A stretch of 64,000 bases of DNA from Prevotella melaninogenica (GTDB lineage Bacteria; Bacteroidota; Bacteroidia; Bacteroidales; Bacteroidaceae): contig NZ_CP054010.1 of the NCBI RefSeq assembly GCF_013267595.1, positions 1,178,001 to 1,242,000 of the forward strand, given 5' to 3'. Positions 56,756 to 64,000 of the stretch are shown piece by piece. Numbering within the stretch: the stretch's first letter is position 1; the number at the start of each line of letters is the position of its first letter. The notes under the pieces are model-generated. The model was not told where the DNA came from, made no database searches, and saw nothing but the letters and a program-made list of their open reading frames with translations. The translations under genes and the position numbers were made by a program.

Positions 56756-57436
56756 TTATTCTATGGCTTGCAATATCTCTTTGCTGAGTAGTTCTCCATT
56801 CTTGGCATTCCATGTATAAGTTAAATCACCGCCTTTATCGGTTATGGTAATCGTCCAAAGAACAGAATCTTTTTCAAATTTAGCATTGGGCGCACTTATC
56901 TTGCCAAAACTTATGCTAATACCTGGCGCATCCCCCTTTTTCACGAACCTCTCCTGACCCTTTCCAGTTTTCCTATCTATATACCCCTCATGCTCGAGCC
57001 AGCGCAGGATATTTATAGGTTTCAGGCGCAGCTTCTCAAACTTCTTGTCCTCATCGGTTTCTTTTATAAGGTTGCCCTGACTGTCATACTCGCGCCAAAT
57101 GCCAATTTTGACACTTGAATGACAAAGCAATTTCCCTTTGGATTTGAGAATACAATTCTTATAATAGTTTTTAACTATCATCTCATAAGTAAATGGCTTG
57201 ATTTCTTGTAAGACAAAGCCATCTTCGTTAAATGACACATAGGTCTCAGTACCATTCCTCTCTACATATTGAGCAGATGTAGCACCTTCATAGCTATTTT
57301 TCTCTTTGATTATACTTTTATAATATTGTACATCGAATCTTTCAGTTGTCTTCATTGTTGTTGCCTCCTTGTCTTTTTGTACATTGCAGCAAGTACAACA
57401 CAGCGCAGTTAATAAAATTAGAATGAGATGTTTCAT
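56756..57436 (-). CDS. Secreted lipoprotein, immunity array member (b-N/alpha-C combination)
   Basis: The 226-residue protein has a lipoprotein signal (LTALCCTCCNVQ). Its N-terminal module (KSIIKEKNSYEGATSAQYV...CHSSVK) matches the gene at 42801, while its C-terminal module (PGISISFGKISAPNAKF...KEILQAIE) matches the gene at 42057. The shared central block (GIWREYDSQGNLIKETDEDK...) lies between. A DUF4280 gene follows, as after 42057. Confidence 0.7.
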   Translation of the reverse strand: MKHLILILLTALCCTCCNVQKDKEATTMKTTERFDVQYYKSIIKEKNSYEGATSAQYVERNGTETYVSFNEDGFVLQEIKPFTYEMIVKNYYKNCILKSKGKLLCHSSVKIGIWREYDSQGNLIKETDEDKKFEKLRLKPINILRWLEHEGYIDRKTGKGQERFVKKGDAPGISISFGKISAPNAKFEKDSVLWTITITDKGGDLTYTWNAKNGELLSKEILQAIE

Positions 57437-57496
57437 ACCTTTATTCTTGTCATTATCTGTTTCTACTTATAGTTCTAAGATTGACGAGACTATGCC

Positions 57497-58177
57497 TTAT
57501 TCATATAAGACCTGTGTTGTCTTTCCCAAGTATTCACCCGTTTCCGCATTGAAACTATGTGTAGTGCGCATTCCATGTTCTGTAATATCGATAGACCAAC
57601 CCGCAGGGATAGTCTTTGATCCGTCAGCACGAGTCGACAGCCAGAAGTAGATGTCAATATTAGGCTCATCGTCCTCTTTTACGAACTTCTCCTGACCTTT
57701 TCCCGTTTTCCTGTCTATATACCCCTCATGCTCGAGCCAGCGCAGGATGTTTATAGGTTTCAGGCGCAGCTTCTCAAACTTCTTATCTTCATCGGTTTCT
57801 TTTATAAGGTTACCCTGATTGTCATACTCGCGCCAAATACCAATATCGACAGATGAACAGAATAGGCGTTTCCCCGACTTCTTGAGAACTCCGTTTTTAT
57901 GGAATATTCTTACCTCCTTGTAGTAAGTAAAAGGAGGGATTGTTACCAAAGCATCATAATCCTTATCAAAATACACCTTAACCTGTGTACTATCTCTCTC
58001 CACATAAATGGCAAAGCTATCGTCTCCATCTTTACCATTTACTTCCTTGATTTTGCTTTTATAATATTGTACATCGAATCTTTCTGTTGTCTTCATTGTT
58101 GTTGTTTTCTTGTTCTTTTGTGCAATACATGACTGTGAAGCTATTAAGAGCAATAAACACAAAGTATATAGTTTCAT
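57497..58177 (-). CDS. Secreted lipoprotein, immunity array member (a-N/beta-C combination)
   Basis: The 226-residue protein has a lipoprotein signal (LLLIASQSCIAQ) unlike its sisters. The N-terminal module (KSKIKEVNGKDGDDSFAIYV...LFCSSVD) matches the gene at 42057. The C-terminal module (PNIDIYFWLSTRADGSK...TTQVLYE) matches the gene at 42801. With the gene at 56756 it forms the reciprocal combination of the 42-43 kb pair. Confidence 0.7.
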   Translation of the reverse strand: MKLYTLCLLLLIASQSCIAQKNKKTTTMKTTERFDVQYYKSKIKEVNGKDGDDSFAIYVERDSTQVKVYFDKDYDALVTIPPFTYYKEVRIFHKNGVLKKSGKRLFCSSVDIGIWREYDNQGNLIKETDEDKKFEKLRLKPINILRWLEHEGYIDRKTGKGQEKFVKEDDEPNIDIYFWLSTRADGSKTIPAGWSIDITEHGMRTTHSFNAETGEYLGKTTQVLYE

Positions 58178-58218
58178 TCTGTATCTTATTTAATATTTAT
58201 CTTGTATATATAAAAACA

Positions 58219-58525
58219 TTATTGTAGATTTAACGTCTTTCCATGATTGATAAGTTCTTTCGTTTCTGCATCTATAACAAAATACTCTGGACCATAAATT
58301 GTCACACGGCAGACATACCATTTCACATAACTACCTTTATTATGTGTGAAACTAATATGGAATGGTGGATTTGAGAAATCAATCTGCTCTCCCTTTCCCG
58401 TTCTTAAATCTATGCATCCTTGTCTCTCCATTCATTGAAGTAAGTCTTTTGGTTTCATCCTTAACTTATCTGATAGTGTACCATTACTTTTTATATTGTA
58501 ATTTGTAAATGGAATGTTGTTTTAC
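58219..58525 (-). pseudogene. Broken array lipoprotein (5' deleted, W-to-stop)
   Basis: Minus-strand coding from about 58525 reads IPFTNYNIKSNGTLSDKLRM, KPKDLLQ, then TGA (58432-58434) where intact relatives have Trp, then MERQGCIDLRTGKGEQIDFS...KELINHGKT to the stop at 58219. The pattern KLRxKPxxxLxW-xExxGxID-RTGKGE fits the central block of the family. No signal peptide is found upstream. 58526-58774 holds nothing else I recognise. Confidence 0.65.
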
Positions 58526-58774
58526 TCTTAGATAGAAATGAATGATGTTATTTTTTGCTTCAGGATGTCAAATGTAGGAAGATAATTTCAGATACACAAC
58601 AGAGAGACATAAAATATAATGGCTTTAACATTTTGTAATCAATCTCTCTCTGCCTAATATTCTTTTCTGAGTAGGTTGTTTTAATACATAGTGAAAGCAA
58701 AGAATGAACAATAAAGAACTTGTCTATGCGTAATGTGCTGTAAATATTTTTCTAACACCTAAAAATCTATTAAT

Positions 58775-58876
58775 ACTTAATTGGCTTCGAAAAGACGCCT
58801 AATTGACTTGCAAAAGATGCCCTTTAAGCCCCTTACTAACGCCCTTTTGACGGCTAATTAAGCACCTTTTGAAAAG
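58775..58876 (+). repeat. Dispersed GRYGCCC-type intergenic repeat, copy 7 (interrupted downstream by IS1595)
   Basis: TTAATTGGCTTCGAAAAGAC, GCCTAATTGACTTGCAAAAG, ATGCCCTTTAAGCCCCTTAC, TAACGCCCTTTTGACGGCTA. The longer homology with 53174-53428 continues to 58980, is cut by the IS, and resumes at 60157 (TTATATTTCAAGATAGCAAA) to about 60210. Confidence 0.85.
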
Positions 58877-58972
58877 CATCTCAGTAACACGCTGATATCA
58901 AATAACTTATGAAGGTATAAAAATCACAGGCTTTCTGGCTCTTTACCTGACTTTTATTTATCTATTTTGTAA

Positions 58973-58980
58973 TTATATTT
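58973..58980. repeat. Target-site duplication of the IS1595 element (left)
   Basis: TTATATTT precedes the left end and recurs at 60157-60164 after the right end. The uninterrupted paralogue at about 53366-53373 has it once. Confidence 0.9.
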
Positions 58981-60156
58981 TTCTGTGTTTTGATAAAAGT
59001 ACTAACAAACCTTAAACACTTTCAAAGTATGCCTCATAGTCATGCCATTTTATGCTGGATTTATATTGTACTGCTATTTTCATCAGATGTCTGAACAAGT
59101 CATATTCTGGCTTTTTACTATCCCTAAACCAACGACAATTAAATTTCCAACAATACTCATTCAAGTATAATTGGAGAAAACGCTCATCGATTTCTTTGTG
59201 AATCGCATCAATACTACTACGGCATTCTCCTGTAACGATGTGAACCCATGGCAAGACTTTGGTAACAACCTCGTGAGGGGTGCTCTCAGTCTCAATATGC
59301 TGAACAAGACCTGTCAGAGTCTTCTTCAACCCCATGAGATTATGTCCTCCGTCAGAATGTATCTTTGAATCCTGATTCACAGACTTCTCAGCATAAGGCG
59401 CCAATGTCTTGTATTTACTATCAGGCAATGCATACATTTTGATATAACGGACAGCTTTCTTCACTTTGCTTCTGTTAGCTTGCTTCATAAGTTTAGAGGC
59501 TTTGTTAAATCGTTCTGTGTCAGTATTGTCTGATAGGTATTCGTTTAGGATTGAACCTGCATCTTTACTCTGTGCAATTACCAACACAGGAGTTTTCTTA
59601 CTCTTAAGGACCTTTTCTCCGCCCTCCTCTGAAATGAAGGAAGTTGAGAAATATGACAAGTCGAGCTCTATCTGGTCAGAGAGTGTATAGATACTGTCCC
59701 TCTGCCCCATAATATCTCGCAATTTCATCATCATCAACCATGCGGGAGAGTAATATTCGAGTTCAAGCTGATGCTGGATCTCCTTAGCCGACAGTACCTG
59801 CTTGATGGACGTCATCATGTGCGCAGTAAAGAACCAATCATACAGCGGTAGTTTGCTATGTTCCATAACGGTACCCTTTGTCAACGGGATTCTGTTGCCA
59901 CAGTTCTCACATTGAAAGGATTTCCTTCTAGGCAGCCATTTATACTTTGTAGCTCCACACTTAGGACACACAACACCTATCTCCTCTCGAACAGCTCTAA
60001 GGTAGTTCTCGCAGCTATCCTCATCGGGGAACATCTGGAAGAAGTCTTTCAATAACATAGGTCTCATATTTGTGACAAATATAATTGATTTTCAGATTTT
60101 TACAATGGAGCTATATTGAGATTAACATACCTTAGTACTTTTATCAAAACACAGAA
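58981..60156 (-). mobile_element. IS1595-family insertion sequence
   Basis: The 1,176 bp element has perfect terminal inverted repeats of about 25 bp beginning TTCTGTGTTTTGATAAAAGT, flanked by an 8 bp duplication. It carries one transposase gene. Eight-bp duplications and the zinc-ribbon plus ISXO2 transposase fit IS1595. The clean ends suggest a recent insertion. Confidence 0.9.
59012..60067 (-). CDS. IS1595-family transposase
   Basis: The 351-residue protein has an N-terminal zinc ribbon (VCPKCGATKYKWLPRRKSFQ, CENCGNR; about residues 33-58), a helical segment (SAKEIQHQLELEYYSPAWLM) and an ISXO2-type DDE-like core with QIELDLSYFS (first Asp), KIHSDGGHNLMG (second Asp) and WVHIVTGECRSSIDAIHKEI followed by LNEYCWKFNCR. 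It appears full length. Confidence 0.9.
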   Translation of the reverse strand: MRPMLLKDFFQMFPDEDSCENYLRAVREEIGVVCPKCGATKYKWLPRRKSFQCENCGNRIPLTKGTVMEHSKLPLYDWFFTAHMMTSIKQVLSAKEIQHQLELEYYSPAWLMMMKLRDIMGQRDSIYTLSDQIELDLSYFSTSFISEEGGEKVLKSKKTPVLVIAQSKDAGSILNEYLSDNTDTERFNKASKLMKQANRSKVKKAVRYIKMYALPDSKYKTLAPYAEKSVNQDSKIHSDGGHNLMGLKKTLTGLVQHIETESTPHEVVTKVLPWVHIVTGECRSSIDAIHKEIDERFLQLYLNEYCWKFNCRWFRDSKKPEYDLFRHLMKIAVQYKSSIKWHDYEAYFESV

Positions 60157-60213
60157 TTATATTTCAAGATAGCAAACATTAAGATTTAAAGTTCAGACAT
60201 CAATGGTTAACAT

Positions 60214-60253
60214 AAAAAACCTCACACAGAGGAGTGTACTCTGTGTGAGGTTT
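60214..60253 (-). terminator. Terminator downstream of fbp
   Basis: AAACCTCACACAGAG (60217-60231) pairs perfectly with CTCTGTGTGAGGTTT (60239-60253). On the minus strand a T-run follows. It is the first good terminator after the fbp stop at 60746, so the transcript would include the 128 bp repeats. Confidence 0.8.
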
Positions 60254-60332
60254 AATTCAATTCATAATTCTTAATTGATAATTCTGATAACCGATGTGGG
60301 AAAGTTCAAAGCTATAAACTCTAATCATCAAA

Positions 60333-60716
60333 TTCAATGTCCAAACCTCAAATCCAAAGGGACTACGAATTACGCAAATTGCACGAATCACTTAGCAATA
60401 AGCATTCGTGTCATTAGTGCCATTCGTAGTCGTTCAATGTTCGTAGTTCTAATTATCAAGTTCAATGTCCAAACCTCAACTCCAAAGGGACTACGAATTA
60501 CGCGAATTGCACGAATCACTTAGCAATAAGCATTTGTGTCATTAGTGCCATTCGTAGTCGTTCAATGTTCGTAGTTCTAATTATCAAGTTCAATGTCCAA
60601 ACCTCAAATTCAAAGGGACTACGAATTACGCAAATTGCACGAATAAGTAGGCAATAAGCATTCGTGTCATTAGTGCTATTCGTAGTTGTTCGAAGTTCAA
60701 ATCATAATATTCAAAG
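60333..60716. repeat. 128 bp tandem repeat, three copies
   Basis: Units start at 60333, 60461 and 60589 with TTCAATGTCCAAACCTCAAA. Each unit contains nested inverted repeats: GACTACGAAT with ATTCGTAGTC, and inside it CACGAAT with ATTCGTG. The last copy is slightly diverged. The same words are found in the 2749-2848 element. Confidence 0.9.
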
Positions 60717-60745
60717 TTCAAACCTCAATGTTCAAAGGTCAGTGT

Positions 60746-62758
60746 TTATACCTTTGGTGGAGTCTTACGTTCATGCTCGGTGAGGAAGCCACAGCGGTAA
60801 GCATAGAGGAGTTCTTTGAGGGCTTCAATCTGCAGACGGAGTTCTGTACCCTTGTCGGTGTCCTCAACGCGTAGGCGCTGTTGGTTCATTTCAACAATCT
60901 GAATGGTTGAAACAATGTCTGTTCCTCGCTTGATGGCATCTTCTGTTGATGTGAAAGGCTCGTGTTGTACGAGCTGGAAACCACGTGAGTGATAGACGAG
61001 GGTGTAACCAGCAATACCTGTTTCCTTGTGGTAGGCTTGTGAGAAACCACCATCAATCACCATCAGTTTGCCGTTTGCCTTGATAGGATTCTCACCCTTG
61101 ACAACATGAACAGGGACGTGACCATTGATGATGTGACGGTTAGGCTGTGGCACATCAAACTCATCTAAAATCATATCGGCAATCTCCTCATTGTCGCGCA
61201 TACCAAAGTAGTAGCCCTTCTCCTCATGATGAGTTTCCTTTTCTTCAATGAAGTAGCGTTCGAAAGTAGCCATCTTTGCCTTGTCGAAGAGCGGACTATC
61301 AGGTCCACACCATAGGAAGAGGAAAAAGTCGATAGCATCTTGACGTTCTTCTTCTGTCTGCATTTCATTGTTTGTCTGGAAGGCAGAGCGAATCTTCATA
61401 CCAGTCTGATAAAGCAATTCCTTACCCTTCAACTTCACACCTGGACCAATCTCAACCTCTTTTAGTTTGCCCTCTTTCGTGAGTGGGATAGAGGCATGAT
61501 AAAGGAGATTGTGGTTGAAGACGTTATACATACAGCCATGGCGGAGCAGAGAACGAATATGACTGCGCAACTTCTCACTGCCTGTAAACGACTGATGAAG
61601 ACGATCGATGAGTGCCTGTTCTGCCTCAGTAAGCTGTTCTGGATTCTTTGGGTCGATAGTTGGGAAGTTGCATGAACACATCTTATATTCCTTACCATCA
61701 AGGATAATCGTACCCTTCTTATAGTCGATAGCTTTGAGCAAACGACGGTCGGCCATCTTCCAAAGCGGATGACGACTGATCATCTGTGATTCAATCTTAA
61801 ACTGAAGGATACTGATAGCCTTGTGCATCTGTGCTGTCAGCGTCTTGCTACGTTCGTCGAGTGGATTGTCTTTCGATATCTTTGGCATGAACTCCTCGCA
61901 TGGATCATCACCATATACGTCCATTGCAAAGGTAGCCAACTGAATAAGGTTGATACCATATCCATCCTCAATGGTAGCCATGTTCGCATAACGCAGGGCT
62001 ATGCGAATAACATTACAGATACAAGCATCGTTACCAGCACACGCACCCATCCACAAAATATCATGGTTTCCCCATGTGATATCCCAGTTGTGATAGTTCT
62101 TTAAGGTGTCCATAACGATGTGAGCACCCGGTCCACGATCGTACACATCACCTAAGATATGCAGCTGGTCGATGACTAATCGTTGGATAACCTCACAGAT
62201 AGCAATGATGAAGTCATCAGCTCGTCCAGTAGAGATAATCGTCTTGATGATAGCACTCACATAGTCGGTCTTGTCTTTGTCGTCTGCATGTTCGTGCAGT
62301 AACTCTTGGATGATATAAGAGAAATCATCAGGCAAAGACTTCCGAACCTTTGAGCGTGTATATTTGCTGGATACATCACGACAAACCTCTATCAAGCGGT
62401 GTATGGTGATATGATACCAGTCTTTGATATCCTTTTCCTCTTTCTTAACGAGTTCAAGTTTCTGTTCTGGATAATAAATCAGAGTACAAAGTTCTTGCTT
62501 TTCTATGTTTCTTAGTCTTTCACCAAAGAGCTCATTAACCTTTCTCTTAATGTTACCAGAGGCATTTTTAAGCACGTGTTGGAACGCTTGATACTCGCCA
62601 TGAATGTCGGCAAGGAAGTGTTCTGTACCCTTTGGGAGGTGTGCGATAGCCTCAAGGTTTATAATCTCAGTTGCAGCGTCAGCAATATTTGGGAACGATG
62701 TTGCTAATAGTTGTAAATAGCGTTCATCTTTTTTTAAATCGTATTTCTTCTGTGTCAT
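60746..62758 (-). CDS. fbp: Class 3 fructose-1,6-bisphosphatase
   Basis: The enzyme hydrolyses fructose 1,6-bisphosphate to fructose 6-phosphate in gluconeogenesis (cytoplasmic). At 670 residues it has the usual length of the firmicute/Bacteroidota class 3 enzyme. It carries metallophosphatase-type motifs: LADIHGEYQAFQHVL (about 48-62), HILGDVYDRGPGAHIVMDTL (about 195-215), WGNHDILWMGACAGN and IINGHVPVHVVKGENPIKANGKLMVIDGGFSQAY. It starts 3 bp after an upstream glycosyltransferase-like gene, so the two are probably co-transcribed. Confidence 0.94.
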   Translation of the reverse strand: MTQKKYDLKKDERYLQLLATSFPNIADAATEIINLEAIAHLPKGTEHFLADIHGEYQAFQHVLKNASGNIKRKVNELFGERLRNIEKQELCTLIYYPEQKLELVKKEEKDIKDWYHITIHRLIEVCRDVSSKYTRSKVRKSLPDDFSYIIQELLHEHADDKDKTDYVSAIIKTIISTGRADDFIIAICEVIQRLVIDQLHILGDVYDRGPGAHIVMDTLKNYHNWDITWGNHDILWMGACAGNDACICNVIRIALRYANMATIEDGYGINLIQLATFAMDVYGDDPCEEFMPKISKDNPLDERSKTLTAQMHKAISILQFKIESQMISRHPLWKMADRRLLKAIDYKKGTIILDGKEYKMCSCNFPTIDPKNPEQLTEAEQALIDRLHQSFTGSEKLRSHIRSLLRHGCMYNVFNHNLLYHASIPLTKEGKLKEVEIGPGVKLKGKELLYQTGMKIRSAFQTNNEMQTEEERQDAIDFFLFLWCGPDSPLFDKAKMATFERYFIEEKETHHEEKGYYFGMRDNEEIADMILDEFDVPQPNRHIINGHVPVHVVKGENPIKANGKLMVIDGGFSQAYHKETGIAGYTLVYHSRGFQLVQHEPFTSTEDAIKRGTDIVSTIQIVEMNQQRLRVEDTDKGTELRLQIEALKELLYAYRCGFLTEHERKTPPKV

Positions 62759-62761
62759 GTG

Positions 62762-63919
62762 TTAATGTCTTTGTACGAAATTATTTTTTTTGATGCCCTT
62801 TGTTTTCCTATCATCTCGTGGTGGGATAGGCATGAATCCCTCTTTAAGTAGCACTTTCTCAGCAAGGAGCTGTATCATACGACGTGAATAACGGTAGAGG
62901 CGGAGGTGGCGGAGCACGTCTGCAAGTCGATCTTCGTCGTAATCATTATACTTTATAACGGTGTATAAATCAGCCAACAGGCGTAAGGAAAGTTTCTTCT
63001 TTCGCTCTATCTGTCGAGTGTTTGCAATGATGGTTGCTATCTTCTTGATGATAGCATCTTCCTCATTGGAGTAGTCACTGAGTCGCTGTCGCGTCATAGG
63101 CTGGTTTCCTATCAGCTTATCTGTGTCAACCGAGGTTGTTTCCTTTGGTGACAAGAGTGGGAATCGCTGTATGGCAGCAGTGTCAATCGTGGGTGCATTG
63201 AGTTGTAGACGGCTGATACTGTTGTCTACAATCTCTCTTATTCCCTCGTCATCAGTATAGAGGAAGATTCTTCGCCATTGTTCTGGATTCAGACTTCGTA
63301 GGTTAAGAAGTTGGTCGCTGGGCAAGAGGTTGTGGGTTGTCTCTTGTGCCAAACCAACGTGAAGCAGACTTGGAACAGCGTCTTTCTCCATTGCTGTCAT
63401 GGCGAATTGATAGCGTGTGTCAAGTACTTTACGATAGAAAGAAATCGTTTGCTGCGCCATGTCGTCATCGCTCAGCGAACTATTAAGAACGCTGTCTTGT
63501 ACGATATCAATGCGTTTGGTCCATCCTAACTTTAGAATGTCTTGCCTTTCTTGCTCATTACTCACAAGGAGCGCATCCACTCCTCTCACCATCTTCGCTT
63601 GATAGAGCAGTGTCTTCACCTTCTTAGTAGACTTCTGCTCTGTCGTTCTTGCTCTCTCATTGAGTTCCCAATGCGGTGAGAACACTACTGCACACTGCTT
63701 CTTAGCAGCCCAATTAGCATGTGTGGCAGCTTGATATTCCCAACAGGCATGAATATGAACGATGTCAGGTTGGAAGTCAGCAAGGAGCTTTTTGAAATCT
63801 CCTTGTTGTGTAACCGTCTTGACATCAGCATATTCTTTCTGTGCTGTGGTGAGTCGTAGAAGGTAATCAGAAAGCAGATTGCCTGCCTTTATACTGTCTA
63901 TGTAATGGATGATGCGCAT
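62762..63919 (-). CDS. Glycosyltransferase-like protein (GT-B fold, N-terminal GT4-like)
   Basis: The 385-residue protein starts MRIIHYIDSIKAGNLLSDYLLRL and has a GT4-like N-terminal Rossmann domain (DFQPDIVHIHACWEYQAATHANWAAKKQCAVVFSPHWELNE; VRGVDALLVSNEQERQDILKLG). The second domain lacks the usual GPEGFGxxxxEA nucleotide-sugar motif. Instead it has a helical C-terminus (ADLYTVIKYNDYDEDRLADVLRHLRLYRYSRRMIQLLAEKV), so activity is uncertain. It overlaps operationally with its neighbours: 1 bp after the preceding stop and 3 bp before fbp. Confidence 0.7.
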   Translation of the reverse strand: MRIIHYIDSIKAGNLLSDYLLRLTTAQKEYADVKTVTQQGDFKKLLADFQPDIVHIHACWEYQAATHANWAAKKQCAVVFSPHWELNERARTTEQKSTKKVKTLLYQAKMVRGVDALLVSNEQERQDILKLGWTKRIDIVQDSVLNSSLSDDDMAQQTISFYRKVLDTRYQFAMTAMEKDAVPSLLHVGLAQETTHNLLPSDQLLNLRSLNPEQWRRIFLYTDDEGIREIVDNSISRLQLNAPTIDTAAIQRFPLLSPKETTSVDTDKLIGNQPMTRQRLSDYSNEEDAIIKKIATIIANTRQIERKKKLSLRLLADLYTVIKYNDYDEDRLADVLRHLRLYRYSRRMIQLLAEKVLLKEGFMPIPPRDDRKTKGIKKNNFVQRH

Positions 63920-64000
63920 TTATAGTTTGTGAGATATGAAGTCATACTTGTCTGCACGATGGTATTTCAACTTATAACCAAGGTGCTTCCATGCGATAGC
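63920..64000 (-). CDS. C-terminal tail of a gene continuing beyond the window
   Basis: The minus strand reads AIAWKHLGYKLKYHRADKYD, FISHKL and a TAA at 63922-63920, directly abutting the ATG of the glycosyltransferase-like gene (TAAATG). Twenty-six residues are too few to identify it. The tight junction suggests an operon with the next genes. Confidence 0.5.
   Translation of the reverse strand, partial: AIAWKHLGYKLKYHRADKYDFISHKL

Noticed and set aside
58679..58774. A second terminator or small RNA before the repeat at 58775
   Set aside because: No stable stem with a T-run could be found there.

Overview
This window looks like a chromosome segment from a Prevotella-type member of the Bacteroidota. 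The evidence is the atpDC-(AtpI-like)-BEFHAG gene order with a short epsilon subunit, a complete Na+-NQR operon, a six-domain ribosomal protein S1, a Bacteroidota-type TamB and class 3 fructose-1,6-bisphosphatase. It also includes several TTTG-N19/20-TAnnTTTG promoters and an Hcp/VgrG set of the Bacteroidota type VI secretion (T6SS) kind. No rRNA, tRNA or CRISPR array was seen.

Layout. 1-3.2 kb: a partial membrane protein gene and a two-repeat protein gene, each behind a copy of the same ~390 bp promoter-bearing repeat. 3.6-7.8 kb: a small His-rich protein, a TonB-dependent receptor and a lipoprotein, probably a metal or metal-complex uptake set. 8.4-12.8 kb: a promoter, a short leader ORF overlapping a terminator hairpin, a TetR regulator, a second TonB receptor and a DUF4374 lipoprotein resembling the xenosiderophore pair XusAB. 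13.1-21.5 kb: pfkA, then the ATP synthase operon. 21.6-25.3 kb: repeats, then a three-level nest of insertion sequences (IS66 inside an IS982-type element inside an older IS982-type relic). 25.5-26.8 kb: a solitary SIR2-domain gene, a plausible anti-phage NADase. 27.1-35.1 kb (minus strand): DUF389 membrane protein, rpsA and tamB. 35.5-41.6 kb: nqrABCDEF.

41.7-58.5 kb (all minus strand) is the accessory heart of the window: a T6SS spike/effector island. From its promoter end it reads: an array of alternating secreted lipoproteins and PAAR-like DUF4280 genes (several decayed), hcp, vgrG1, a putative adaptor, a PAAR-like effector with membrane helices, two membrane-anchored candidate immunity proteins, then a second VgrG fused to a metzincin-type metallopeptidase, two lipoproteins and one more DUF4280 gene. 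No sheath, baseplate or ClpV genes are present, so the apparatus must be encoded elsewhere. The most striking signal is that two pairs of lipoprotein genes 14 kb apart carry the same two N-terminal and two C-terminal modules in swapped combinations, joined at a nearly invariant central block. This points to combinatorial reshuffling of immunity genes. The array looks like a collection of PAAR/immunity cassettes that have lost their effectors.

59-64 kb: an IS1595-family element with clean target duplications, inserted in a repeat whose uninterrupted paralogue lies at 53.2-53.4 kb; a stretch of 128-bp tandem repeats in the 3' region of fbp; fbp; a glycosyltransferase-like gene; and the tail of another gene.

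At least seven copies of a GC-patterned intergenic repeat (modules such as AAAAGRYGCCCTTT) punctuate the window on both strands.
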